Shown: piece after piece, positions 12,915 through 26,100 of the stretch
Layout of the letters: each line of letters starts with the position of its first letter
Position numbering within the stretch: position 1 is the first letter of the stretch
Assembly: GCA_031761405.1 (NCBI GenBank)
Contig: JASEVX010000005.1
Location: 6,717,724-6,781,723 of the forward strand
Direction of reading: 5' to 3'
From: Serripes groenlandicus
Taxonomy: Eukaryota; Mollusca; Bivalvia; Cardiida; Cardiidae
DNA: 64,000 bases
Notes under the pieces: model-generated
What the model was told of the DNA's origin: nothing
Seen by the model: the letters and a program-made list of their open reading frames with translations, nothing else
The model's database searches: none
Position numbers and translations under genes: made by a program

Positions 12915-13584
12915 ACTTAAGATCATTTAAGTGCTGTGTTATGTGGGAATTAACATTTGTACGAAAAGTTAAAAATAAATTGAACTCTGTAAGAAATATG
13001 TTTTCCCGTTTGTCAAAAAATCGACAGCATTAACCTTCTACGCCCGAACCTAAATTTTGACTGTATCGTAGCCAAAGAAGGACGTGACGTCATTTCCGTA
13101 ACACTTCATCTTGGCGTAACATCAATGGAGCGATGTCGTTTCCCGCAAAAAATGTGGTATGAACATGAAAGACCCAAAATTCCTATGCATGACCATTTAC
13201 ATCGTTTGTTCCAGTCATATTGACTGGTTGAAAAAGGCAGTCGCCAAGTGGCATCAGAAAAGGGCTGATCTATTTGCTTCTTTACCATAATGCAGGTGAT
13301 CGATTTAGGATCATCTTGGCCCTCATGTTTTAACCTCGTTCATTATAAATGTATTCCTTGATTTTCTGAAAGTCTTTATATACTTTATTATTTTCTGTTC
13401 GTAATAATAGACGACAGCAATACGAATTCCAAATATGTTTTGATAATGCAAGAAACATGACATTGACATTATTATTGTCTAGTCAATTACTCATAAATCC
13501 CTTTTTATGGCCAAAGTATGCTCTTTAATTTTTGTTTATAATTATCTTGCGTTTTTTTCGTAAATAGGTACTACCTATAGATAT

Positions 13585-14330
13585 ATTAACACAAGGGACA
13601 TTGTCGTTCAGCGCGATCAAATTCCAGATGTCGGCCCTTTTCAATGATGAGGCAATGTGATGAAGTTCTAAAGGTTGCAAATGCCCTTTATCACATCGAA
13701 GTAATTCTGGAAATCGAAATTTGGCTTAAAATTGATATAAAAGCTTAACTTTCAGCTACTGTAACATCGTACACGCCATTTCTATACATATTGGTCTATT
13801 AATCTTTGTAGATATATACATACAAATTTAGTTCACTGGTAACACTATGATCATTCCATAAATATCCAAAACCGTTTTTAGTAAAATTGGTTCGAATTTG
13901 TGTGACCCAATAATTCAAATGTCCTACTTTAAACATATCATAGCACTTAGTCATAGTCTGTGACACGGCAATTTGATAACTCTTAGCCTGACTTAATAAC
14001 CCTTTTTGATGCATAAATTTAAACTGGACATCTTCCACTGTCTCCAAGAACTGCGTAATTAATTGTTCTCAATGGTACCGACATGTGGCGCTTCAGGCAG
14101 TATGTATGTACCTTTTCAACACACACAAACTCGTTTAAATCCACAGTTTCGAACCGTACAATATTGTTATTATTAGTATTACCAACATGGCTATATAAGG
14201 CAAAACAGCCCCACCCCCTTGCGGCCATGTTCTTCGACCAATCAACATGCTTTGAAAGAATCTGATAAAGGGTCACACAAGGAACATTTCTACAAATTAG
14301 TTTGGACCTCGGCAACATCCTTTCATAGCA
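13585..14330 (+). repeat. Unit-linker segment X (first copy)
   Basis: Begins TTAACACAAGGGACATTG. It matches 22364-23175 and belongs to the ancestral tandem unit. Its 3' part (14170-14330) is made of the dispersed repeat with the motif GGCCATGTTCTTCGACC. No gene seen. Confidence 0.75.
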
Positions 14331-15044
14331 GAAGATTTTCAAAGTTGTCACTATAGCCATATAAAGCAAAACAACCAGCCCTCTGGCGGCCATGTTTTTC
14401 GACCAATCGACATGGCTTGAAGGGATCTGATAGAGGGTCACCCTAGGAACATTTTGGCAAAATTATCAAAACAATTGACCAACCATTTTGGGAGAAGAAA
14501 ATGTATAAAGTTGTTTTCTTTCCGTTACCCTTGAAACCAGAATGAATGAATTTGTGTAAGGACAGAACAGGATGCTTGCTGTGAAGTTTCATCCAAATTG
14601 ACCTACTGGTTACAGAGGTTAAAATGTTGACGCACGCAAGGACGCATGCACGACGGACAACTCGCTATGACATAAGCTCGACTGGCTTGAAGCCAGTGGA
14701 GCTGAAAACGGTCTACAGATACTTATTGATGTGTGTTATGAAAAAGTACTCGTACAATCACTCAAAATGTAATTTTCTATAATGAAAGTGCTCATAACTA
14801 TAAACATACAACGTGTAAATGATCTCTCGGGGCGAACAGTGTTTAAGAGGGTGATAGCTTCCTTAATTTAGGAGTTATCAATGAGAAAAATATGTCACTT
14901 GATCAATCAGTGCAACAGTGTTGTTTTAAAATTACGATAAACATATTTTAAATTAAATTGCTATTGCATAAGTCGCTTCTTGAAGAGCATTTATGAAACG
15001 GTAGTATTACGTAAATGACTAATGGAATTGTTTAAGTGTGACTC

Positions 15045-15386
15045 ATGTGCAAAACATCAAACGTGCACATAAACATTAAGAGAATGCCACGTACAACACC
15101 GTCTTTCCTAGCTTTGAGTTGTATAGCCATTATGCCATTAGAATGTTATATGCAGAGAAGGCAATCGATAGATTTTGGTCAAATATGTAAATTAGATACG
15201 GAAAAACGTATTAAAAGTATGTCTACGTACAAGCTTCAATCCTTCATGAACAGGCCGAGTACAATACGCGGTGTTATGCTGAATATATACCGCATTTTAG
15301 GTAAGTACGGTTTAACCAACGTACTAATAGAATATCTATCTCACTCCAATTTCCAAAACAGTGCCTCGTGGAGGACATCAGTGTAA
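15045..15386 (+). other. Unrecognised 113-codon open frame, possible retroelement remnant
   Basis: Open frame ending KYGLTNVLIEYLSHSNFQNSASWRTSV-type sequence, given here only as a description of positions 15300-15386. The pattern of a hydrophobic helix followed by Ser-x-x-Trp near the C-terminus is reminiscent of tails of some mollusc retroelement-encoded proteins, but this is a weak impression. Unit A has an in-frame TAG at 784-786 where unit B has a sense codon, leaving only 813-1016 open. The frame is also recognisable near 24000-24190 in unit C. No splice or promoter evidence. Confidence 0.2.
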
Positions 15387-16345
15387 CAAACTGTGACACA
15401 TGCAATATAAAAACTAATGTTTCAACGCTTGAAAGTAAATATATTCACTGTGAATTTGTGAATTTATACCAACCTCAGTGTATGATAAGTACTAATTATG
15501 TAGTAACGCTTTTACTGTGTTTATATCCAGTTACTGAATGAATACGTGAAGAACTGTGGGGAACATGTTTATCTGCATAGGAAAAAATAAATGTCCTTAG
15601 TAACATGGATCCTATTAAATGGATGTTTGTATTTCCATATCAGTGATGAATCGAGAGCCGTTTGTTTCACACAATGTGTAAGATTATATTCATAAACTTG
15701 CTAAAAACTCTTTTCTTGTGTGAATATCTTATAAAACCGTAATTAATAAAACATATTTATAAATGAACTAAAGAGATTAAAACACGGTTACATCAATACA
15801 TCTTCTGTAATTCATTTATAAATATGTTTTGTATGACAAGATAATACATGTATGTTGTATAAGTTAATAAAACATATTCTATAATACCGTAATGATGCAA
15901 GTCTACTTCTTTTCCGAGTCTGGTCAGCCGTAGTTGCATTTTGTACAAGACGCATTTTCAGCGTATATGCTATATGAATACTGTATTGTTTGATTGCACT
16001 AATGTTCTATTTTGTCACACGTCTGTTTTATGCTTGTGCTGTTTTTGGCTTTCGTATAATGTGTACGAATTTAAAATACTCTCCGTTAATGGAGGCAATA
16101 CAGAACTACTACTACTACTACTTTGTAAATTTTGTTAAAAAGCGCTCAGAGCGAATAAGGGTTATATGATTGGTGTCGCCAATTTAGGAACAAATCAAGA
16201 TAATAACTACCATTTACAAGGTGTTAACAAATTGAGTAGTTAGTTCTAAATGGCTACACACTTACTCTAGTAAATTGGTTTGAATAAGTGCTATCAATTA
16301 ACGAACGACTAATTAAAGACTTCCACTGTAATTAACCCAATCAAA

Positions 16346-16389
16346 CACGTGTCTGTCCCTCGTTTATAGTTAATCGTGTATGTATATAA
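16346..16389 (+). promoter_or_regulatory. HES copy B core promoter: CACGTG and TATA box
   Basis: CACGTG at 16346-16351 and TATATAA at 16383-16389, conserved in sequence and spacing with copy A. Confidence 0.48.
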
Positions 16390-16491
16390 AGTTGAAAAGT
16401 TACAGGATTCAGCATTCAGCTTACTGAAATCAAACTAGAGCAGTCAACTGGCAGTGTTTCGAAAAGAGATTTATTATAAAAAGCAGACACA

Positions 16492-16551
16492 ATGGTTGGA
16501 ATAAATAAGCAGCACACGGCGGATAGAAATGACTCATCGTATCTCAGAAAG
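16492..16551 (+). CDS. HES: HES copy B exon 1
   Basis: Twenty codons, MVGINKQHTADRN..., with a GTAGGC donor. One amino acid change (Thr to Ala) and one silent change from copy A. Confidence 0.86.
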
Positions 16552-18418
16552 GTAGGCAACATCTGTAAATTGTATTAATCAAATAATGATTTAAATATAA
16601 CTGCTTCTTGTTATACCAAACACCGAAATAAAATCGACAGTTCAAGGCATGTACTATGTTAGGCAGATATAACTTTCATTCTTCTCTATACCATCAGTGG
16701 AAACCGAGAATACGATTTAGACACACGAAATATTTTGGAGGAACATTTCAATAACGTTAATTTTCGAACACTACTGACACAATTTGTTTCCTTTGCTCTG
16801 TATATGTGCTTCGTCAGAATAATGAGGCACTGTCATACCCTAATATAATGAGACTGTAGCTGTCCGCTGGCGTCAACGGTATATCTCTAGTGAATTAAAG
16901 GCATAGCACAACATCATGCATCGAAATAACTTGTTGAATTGAGTTTAATTGTCTAATGAAACCTGTCAATGTTATTCATTTTTCAGATACGAAAACCGAT
17001 GGTTGAGAGGAAGAGACGAGAGCGTATGAACCAGAGTATTACACAGTTACGTTCCCTGATTGACGACACGGTCCAACAACAGGTAAACATACACTTATAA
17101 TATTGGACTAAACAGTATGTGATGAGGTACTAGAAAGCCTCGACATTCAGGTTTAAGGTGTTTGATTTATTTAGGTTCAACACCGTTTTCATCATTTTTT
17201 TCAGTAATTTCACAGTTGCCAGTTCAATAACTAATGTGTTTCATGGCTTTGACATACCAGTACTCCACACAACAGTATTTCAAAGCAACTGGCTGCTTTC
17301 TAAAATAGACTGGTAGCCCTTTGGTAGAAGACAAATGACGCTTGTCACAGTGACTTGGCCAGATTAAGGTATTCTGATCGGAAATAAAAAGAGAAAAAAA
17401 AAGATAATGTCCTGTTACATCGAATTCGTATACATTGTCGTGATATAACTGAAATACTGTGGACATAGGCTTTTATCCTTAATATATCAACCAACTAAGC
17501 GTTCTCGCACTCTGATGATATCACATATCCTTTCAACACACACTTCATTGCCTAAATACTAATTCATTTAAATAGTATTTGTATTTCCAGGTTGCACCAA
17601 TGACACGTGTCGACAAGGCTGATATTTTAGAACTGACCGTGTCTCATCTTACACAATTACGTCAACGAGGACAATGTGATACCAAGTTTACTGACGACAC
17701 AGCATCGTACGCTTCCGGTTTCCAGGATTGTTTACGAGAAGTGACATCTTTCTTACTCAATAACGGACTCATTGATGACGGTAGGATGACCGATCTAAGT
17801 CATCATTTACACGTGACCTTTAACAGATCAACTACACAGATTGCATCTGCAAAGAGACTCAAAGTATCCACGCCACAACAATCATATCTATCCGTTAATA
17901 TGTGGAGAGAAACACCATATGAAATAAGAAAGTTTTCTCCAATTAGTTCACGCAGTTACTATGACAACAACATATTACCAACCGGAAGCAGCTTGCACGG
18001 CCAAACATTTGAGTCGTCTTATCTCAATGGCAGTTCAACATTGTCAACCGGAAGTGAATTATTTCAGGACAGAACATTTAACAGTAGTTTTGGCACTTCT
18101 TGGAATTCAACACCAAATAGTTCGTCAAGACTGTCCGAGTACTCACCCGTAAACGGTGCAGGAGCATCGACAAGTGTCACATCATCTTCGTCAGCTGAGA
18201 CGACTTCCCCTATTGAGTCTTGTTTTACATCTGTATGTATAAACGGAAGTACTAATAGTGTGGATAGAACTGTATCGATTGGAACCGGAAATGAGAACAA
18301 AATTGGACACGTGATCTCTGAATCAACATGGCGCCCTTGGAAGAATAATTATGAGCTACATTATGTGTTTAATCGCACAATATATACATGTTTGTTAATT
18401 ATTATTGTTAAGTTTTAG
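16492..18418 (+). CDS. HES: HES-family bHLH-Orange repressor, copy B (stop-loss, WRPW no longer C-terminal, 327 aa)
   Basis: Near-identical tandem paralogue of the upstream HES gene. Exons are 16492-16551, 16987-17082 and 17591-18418, with the same phases and splice borders. The bHLH and Orange domains are intact. The stop after WRPW (18329-18340) has changed from TAG to AAG, so translation continues for 25 residues, beginning KNNYELHYVF and ending in the hydrophobic run TCLLIIIVKF, before a TAG at 18416-18418. Groucho binding by HES proteins normally uses WRPW at the free C-terminus, so corepressor recruitment may be weakened; that is inference. Other differences from copy A by eye: T10A in exon 1, and in exon 3 two Leu changes (to Arg and Trp), Cys to Ser, Phe to Tyr, Arg to Gly and Arg to Ser. 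Promoter and poly(A) signals are retained, so the gene may still be transcribed. Confidence 0.9.
16987..17082 (+). CDS. HES: HES copy B exon 2 (basic region and helix 1)
   Basis: Identical to exon 2 of copy A; AG acceptor at 16985-16986, GTAAAC donor after 17082. Confidence 0.92.
17147..17390 (-). repeat. SINE-like element in HES copy B intron 2
   Basis: Orthologous to the copy at 2706-2950, so the insertion predates the A/B duplication. Confidence 0.65.
17591..18418 (+). CDS. HES: HES copy B exon 3 with C-terminal extension
   Basis: Helix 2, Orange domain, Ser/Thr-rich tail, internal WRPW at 18329-18340 and the 25-residue read-through extension to 18418. Confidence 0.88.
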   Translation, partial: VAPMTRVDKADILELTVSHLTQLRQRGQCDTKFTDDTASYASGFQDCLREVTSFLLNNGLIDDGRMTDLSHHLHVTFNRSTTQIASAKRLKVSTPQQSYLSVNMWRETPYEIRKFSPISSRSYYDNNILPTGSSLHGQTFESSYLNGSSTLSTGSELFQDRTFNSSFGTSWNSTPNSSSRLSEYSPVNGAGASTSVTSSSSAETTSPIESCFTSVCINGSTNSVDRTVSIGTGNENKIGHVISESTWRPWKNNYELHYVFNRTIYTCLLIIIVKF

Positions 18419-18550
18419 TTAGATGACTGAACGTTACACATATATTATACAACTAAATAAGATTATTTATCATAATAAAATCTCCTATCACCCGCATGTA
18501 CTGTATTTTGTATCATTCAATTCCAACAATTACTAACTTGCTTTGTTGGT

Positions 18551-18770
18551 AGGGTAGGCCTTTCCTACTTGCAATTTTACGTAAAATCAGCAGACAAATT
18601 TTGAAACATTTGTAAAATGAGTGATTGTTCATATTTAGCAATTTTCCTCTTGCTTCAATATGTTCAACTATATTTAATAATTATACCTTCGTTTATAGTG
18701 ATTTTCATATTTTGCAAAATTGTTTTTAAAGTCATCTGCTGCAGATTTGTTGTAGGTGGGAAAGGGCTAA
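18551..18770 (+). mobile_element. TTAA-MITE family, degenerate copy in unit B
   Basis: Orthologous to the copy in unit A. Confidence 0.6.
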
Positions 18771-18852
18771 TACCCTATTTGTATTAACCAGATTAAGCGA
18801 AACAGTCCAGCCTTCTGGCTGTCATGTATTTTAAACCAACCACCATAACTTG

Positions 18853-19480
18853 AAGGAATCTTGTACATTTCTATCGAATCATCAGCTACATTTCTTCGGA
18901 GGAGAACATGTTTTACTGAAGTCAAATAAGGCAAAAACGCGCCACTTCCTGGACGCCACGTTTTTCGACCAATCAACATGTCTTGAAAGAATTTCATAGG
19001 AGGCAACACAAGGAACATTTCTACCTTTTGTGTTTTAAAGTCGCCCAGATACTTACGGAAAAGACATTTAAAGTTTTCATTGTAGCCATATACGGCAGGC
19101 ATAACAGTCCCGCCTCCTTGGGGCCAAGGGTTTTTTACGAATCAACATAGCTTGAAGGAATTTGATAGAGCTTTTCCACACTATTATTTGAAAATCAGCA
19201 ACATACTTTCGAAGAGAATATTATTTAAGATTTCACTATAGTCGTACAATGAAAAGCAGTCCCTGATGGCATTACTCTTGACCAATCACCATGGTTTGAA
19301 GGAATCTGGTTGAGCCATTTCTTTCGAAAATATATATTTTTAAATTTCATTACAGCCATACACTGAAAAATAGACCCGCCCCCTGACCGCATTGGGATTT
19401 GACCACTCACCATGGCTTGAAGGAATATTTAAGAGGGTCACACAAGGAGCATTTCTACAATATCATTTAAAAATCGGCCT
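18853..19480 (+). repeat. Diverged tandem copies of the CCATG-TTTTCGACCAATC repeat
   Basis: Several units, each with a GACCAATCA core, a CTTGAAGGAAT motif and a CACACAAGGA-CATTTCTAC motif. They are part of the block present in unit B but missing from unit A. Confidence 0.65.
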
Positions 19481-19589
19481 ATATATAGTTGTAACATTAG
19501 GTAAAACCGCCACCGCCTCGAAAGATATGATTTGTATACGCCCCTAGGGACTTATCATGGGACATCTGCGGCATCCAAACATTGTCCCC

Positions 19590-20510
<921 letters not shown>

Positions 20511-20904
20511 TTCAAAAGTCGTCTGTTGAAGATGTGTTGAAAGTCTCCTGCATCAGAGAAGGGGTCAAATGAAGCAATCTTCAAATCTACACATTATTGA
20601 TAAAGATTTAAAACATTCAGCACCTGTAGAGTTCAATTGTTTAGATATTGCATTTGAAGCGTTTGCAGCAGACGACTTTTTAAAACAGGAGGCAAAACGA
20701 GAAATTGTTCATGATGTGCTCTGTTGTATATGCCCGTCTTCAGACAGGGGCATATTTTGGGGAAACCTGTGACATTTACAACGTTTCTCTGCTCTCTTAC
20801 TTGAGCAGTCTTTATCCAATCTTCATCAGATATTGATGTGAATCACTTAAGTGGTTCCTGAGTTATGCCCCCCTGACGGGCGTATTTTGTGACAGTTTGT
20901 CACC

Positions 20905-21201
20905 TTGTTTACCAATCAACATAGCTTTAAGGAATCGGCTAAAGGTCACCCAATGAACATTGGTATACACATTTTTGAAAAATGTGATCTGGAGAAGATG
21001 TTAAAAGTTTTTATTGACAGCAATCCGCCGCTTGGATTCAAAAGTTTTGAATGGATTTTCGAGATGGCATTGAGAAGGTGCTGTCTATACGTTCCATCTC
21101 AATTGGCCAAGTGGTTACATAGGATAATTCGTTTGAAGCCAAAGTATACTGCGGAAGTCACACTACAACGTACAGCAGTAACTTATGGCGACGTATGTTA
21201 A
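20905..21201 (+). other. Unrecognised 98-codon open frame shared by units A and B
   Basis: The same frame is open at 5463-5759 in unit A. The proteins differ at about six positions with only a few silent changes, so there is no sign of purifying selection. The first part overlaps a dispersed repeat (ATCAACATAGCTTTAAGGAA). Probably not a gene. Confidence 0.15.
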
Positions 21202-22363
21202 TGTTCACCAACACGCTGGTGTACGTTGACATAAGTTCGGGATATGTTATGTTTAAGCTGTATACGTTAAAAGCACGCTAGTTTGAGGTGGCATACGTTG
21301 TTTAAGCAGATGCGAGTTTGGCATGTGCCGTTGTCCTCTTCTTAAGTTAGGCATATCATAGACATACGCTGGACATACACCAGTGTATATTATGACTAGA
21401 TGCCAACATGCAACATGTCCAGCTCGCTCCAAAGGTTTTGTCACAGACATAGTGCTCTTCTTTGCAATTGCAACACAGACTGACATAGTGTCGACCTGAT
21501 AGCAGTTAATTAAGGGCATTCTGCATAACCGAAGAGGTCGTAAAATGTCAAAAGTACATTAACCCATCATTTATTTTTTTATTTTGAGGTACCATATTAT
21601 TCTGAAGTTTAACATACATAATTTTCAGTATGTTTTGTGTATGAAAGTTTCAGGCATATTTAACATAGGAATAATTTTACACACAGACGCATGTATTGAA
21701 AGACACTTGTACTTATCCTCATTACATGCTAAATCCTTAAACTTGAATCATGGAATATTTTGCGTTTTGGTACTTCAACCCCACTCTTTGCATGTGGACA
21801 TTAATTATGTATAGAAGTGCTTATTTCTTATTGAAAATATTATCAAATAAACATCTGTTGCAGACACAGCATCCTACTTTAGATAAGTAATGCCACAAAT
21901 TGTCTGCTGCATATGCGTCAAAACGAGTCTACAAGTGGGAAATTGTTAAAAGAGAACAGTCTCCTTTCTTTGGCATAATTTGTTTTTACTTTTGCCATCA
22001 TCACCTCATTATATTTGCCCAGTAACTTGTAAGTCCTGTGATGCATGGTTTCTCATTTTAACCGTTGACCTCTAAGTGTAACATTGACCTTTAAAGGTAC
22101 AGGCCTGGGTCTTGCGCGCGAGACTTCAACTCATCATGCTGAACATGTGTTCCCAATAGTTTGGGAGCCCTATGATGCATGGTTGAGATTTGGGCCGGAC
22201 AAGGTACAGTCCTATCAAACAGTTCTCATTTTGACCTTTGACATATAAGTGTGACCTTGACATTTGAGGTACAGGCCTGGGTCTTTTGCGCACACACTGC
22301 CTCATCATGGTGAACGTTTGTGCTAAGTTTCTTGGAAATCGTATGATGGTTAATATGCAATAA

Positions 22364-23175
22364 TAACACAAGGGACATTATCGTTCAGCGCGATCAAATT
22401 CCAGATGTCGGCCCTTTTCAATGATGAGGCAATGTGATGCAGTTCTAAAGGTTGCAAATGCTCTTCGGAACTTACACACATTTATCACATCTAAGTAATT
22501 CTGGAAATCGAAATTTGGCTTAAAATTGATATAAACGCTTATTTTTGAGCTACTGTAACATTGTTCACGCAATTTCTATACATATTGGTCTATTAATCTT
22601 TGTAGATTTGTACATGCAAACATAGATTCAGTGGTAACACTATGATCATTCCACACATATCCAAAACCGTTTTTAGTAAGATTGGTTCGAATTTGTGTTA
22701 CCCAATTCGAATGTCCTAAACCATCATACAACTTTAAACATATCATAGCACTTAGTAATAGTCTGTGACACGGCAATTTGATAACTCTTAGCCTGACTTA
22801 ATAACCCTATTTTATGCATAAATATAAACTGGAAATCTTCCACTGTCTCCAAGAACTGCGTCATTAATTGTTCTCAATGGTACCGACATGTGGCGCTTCA
22901 AGCAGTTTGTATGTACCTTTTCAACACACACAAACTCGTTTAAACCCAGGGTCACACAAGGAGCATTTCTACGAAACTATTTTCAAATCAGCAAGATTCT
23001 TTCAGAGCAGAAGATTTTTAAATGTTCCACTTTAGCTATATAAAGCAAAACAGCCCCACCCCCTTGCGGCCATGTTCTTCGACCAATCAACATGCTTTGA
23101 AGGAATCTGATAAAGGATCACACAAGGAACATTTCTGCAAATTATTTTGGACCTCGGTAACATCCTTTCATAGCA
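22364..23175 (+). repeat. Unit-linker segment X (second copy)
   Basis: Begins TAACACAAGGGACATTATCG directly after unit B, without the 6.6 kb present at the equivalent point after unit A. Contains the same CCATGTTCTTCGACC repeat at its 3' end. Confidence 0.75.
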
Positions 23176-26100
23176 GAAGATTTTCAAAGTTTTCACTATA
23201 GCCATATAAAGCAAAACAACCAGCCCTTCTGGTGGCCATGTTTTTCGACCAAATAACATGGCTTGAAGGGATCTGATAGAGGATCACCCTAGGACGATTT
23301 CTGCAAAATTATCAAACAAATTGACCAACCAGTTTGGGAGAATAATTAATGAATGAATTTGCGTAAGGAGAGGATGTTTTCTGTGAAGTTTCATCCAAAT
23401 TGACCCACTTGTTACAGAGGGTAAAATATTGACGCACGCACAGACATGCACGAAGGACAATTCGCCATGACATAAGCTCGACTGGCTTGAAGCCAGTGGA
23501 GCTGAAAACAGTCTACAGATACTTATTGATGTGTGTTATGAAAATTATCTGAATTATAAGTACTCATACAATCACTCAAAATGTAAAGTAATGTTCTATA
23601 ATGAAAGTGCTCATAACTATAAAAATACAACTCGTAAATGATATCTCGGGGCGAACAGTGTTGAAGAGGGTGATAGCTTCCTTAATTTAGGCACTTGATC
23701 AATCAGTGCAGAAGTGTTGTTTAAAATTCGACAAACATATTTTAGTTTAAATTGCTATTGCATAAGTCATGGATGCATGCATCCACTCTTCTTGAAGAGC
23801 ATTTATGAAACGGTAGTATTACGGAAGTGACTAATGGAATTGTTTAAGTGTGACTCAATTGCAAAACTAAACAATATTACAAGCATATTCAGAGAATGCC
23901 ACGTACAACACCGTCTTTCATAGCTTTGAATTGTTGAGCCATTATGCCATTAGAATGTTATATTGAGGGAAGGCAATCGATAGATTTTGGTCAGATATGT
24001 AAATTAGATACGGAAAAACGTATGCCACGTACAAGCTTCAATCCTTCATGAACAGGCCGATTACAATACGCGGTGTTATGCCGGATATATACCGCATGTT
24101 AGGTAAGTACGGTTTAACCAACGTACTAATAGAATATCTATCTCATTCCAATTTCCAAAACAGTGCCTCGTGGAGGACATCAGTGTAATAAACTGTGACA
24201 CATGCAATATAGAAACTTATGCGTCAACGCTTGAAAGTAAATATATTCACTGTGAATTTATACCATGTAACATATGATACTTCAGTAAAATGTATCGTAT
24301 CGTAACCTGCTGACATTTTAGTAATATGCATGTTGTTTCTAGACTGTTTTCCATAAAGTATGATATTTTATATCCTCAGTGTATGATAAGTACTACTTAT
24401 GTAGTAACGCTTTTACTGTGTTTATATCCAGTTACTGAATGAATACGTGAAGAACTGTGGGAAAGATTGTTATCTACATTGGGAAAAATAAATGTCCTTA
24501 TTCTTAGTAACATGGATCCGCCAGAGCAAATTCTATTAAATGGATATTTGTATTTCCATATCAGTGATGAATCGAGAGCCGTTTGTTTTACACATTGTGT
24601 AAGGTTATATTCATAAACTTGCTAAAAACTCTTTTCTTGTGTGAATATCTTATAAAACCGTAATGAATAAAACATATTTATAAATGAACTAATGAAGATC
24701 AAACACGGTTTCATCAATACATCTTCTTTAATTCATTTATGCATATGTTGTGTATGACGAGATACATGTATGTTGTATAAGTATAAATATATTCTATAAT
24801 ACCGTAATGATGCAAGGCTACTTCTTTGCTCTGGTCAGACGTAGTTGCATCTTGTACAAGACGCATTTTCAGCGCGAGGCATCGTTAATCGTTATTATCA
24901 ATAATATGTATTTTTTTAGATTATGATAACTGTCTTTTGCCTTCTTTAAGTTTGTCAATGTTGTAACATCACACACATAGTTATCCATTCACCGCCAATC
25001 ACATGCGTATTAATCATAGTATGGTGAATCTTTACTCGAAATAAGATTTATTTACTGGATGGGCTATAAAACGTTTTTGTTTTAATGTTTGTTTTCGCAT
25101 TTCCTTGTGTTCCGTTTACGACAAGGTTCCATATCATGCGCATTGTGTGTGTGTGTATGGGTGTATTTGTACGCGTGCACGTATACTTGATTATGTATGC
25201 GAGTTTATACGCTCGCATTCACAGCATCTCACCATTCCTTACCAAAAACACTTTTATAAATGTGCGCAAATATAGTGTATAGGCTGCTATATGTATAGTG
25301 CATTGTTTGATTGCACTTACGTTTTATTTTGCCACACGTCTGTTTTACGTTTGTAATGTTTTGTCTTTCGTATAATGTGTACGTATGCAAAACTCTCCGT
25401 TCATGGAAGAAATAAAGACCTACTACTACGTAAATGTTTTATTAAAACTCGCTTAGAGCTGATAAGGGTTAAATGAAAGGTGTCGCCAATTCAGAAACAA
25501 ATCAAGGTAATATCTACCATTTACAAGGTGTTAACCAATTGAGTAGTTCTAAATAGCGACACACTTACTCTAGTAAATTGGTTTGATTAATTGATATCAT
25601 GGACGACTAATTAAAGACTTCCACTCTCATTAACTCAATCAAACACGTGTCAGTCTCGTGTCTATAGTTTGCCGTACATGTATATTAAGTTGAAATGTAA
25701 CTTTATGAATCATTTAGGTTACTGAAAACAAACCAGAGCAATCAATCGGCAGCGTTTCAAAAATAGATTTCTTACACAAGCAGACAAAATGGTTGGAATA
25801 AACAAGCTTTAATCGGCGGATACAAATGACTCATCGTATCTTAGAAAGGTAGGAAACATCTGTAAATCAGTTGGTGCAGGAGCATCAACAAGTATCACAT
25901 CATCCTCGTCAACTGAGAATACTTCGAATTATAATTCTTATTTTAAGAATGTATGTGATATAAACGGAAGTACTTATGGTGAGGATAGAACTGTATCGAT
26001 TGGTAGCGGAAATGATAACAAAATTGGTCACGTGATCTCTGAATCAATCAACATGGCGCCCTTGTTAGAATAATTATAAGCTACATTATGTGTTGAATCG

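Larger units (their letters stand above)
7001..13584. mobile_element. About 6.6 kb insertion of unknown class between units A and X
   Basis: Defined by comparison: after unit B the sequence runs from TTAATATGCAATAATA straight into ACACAAGGG, whereas after unit A 6.58 kb intervenes. The segment has no reading frame I recognise as a transposase, integrase or reverse transcriptase; the longest open frame is 8277-8669 on the minus strand (130 codons, unrecognised). It contains four direct repeats (9511-10054), a fold-back element (11624-11786), an 82 bp triplet repeat (12671-12914) and several TGACGTCA-type motifs (7269, 7718, 11434, 13085). Clear terminal repeats are not visible. It could instead be ancestral sequence lost from the other units. 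Confidence 0.6.
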
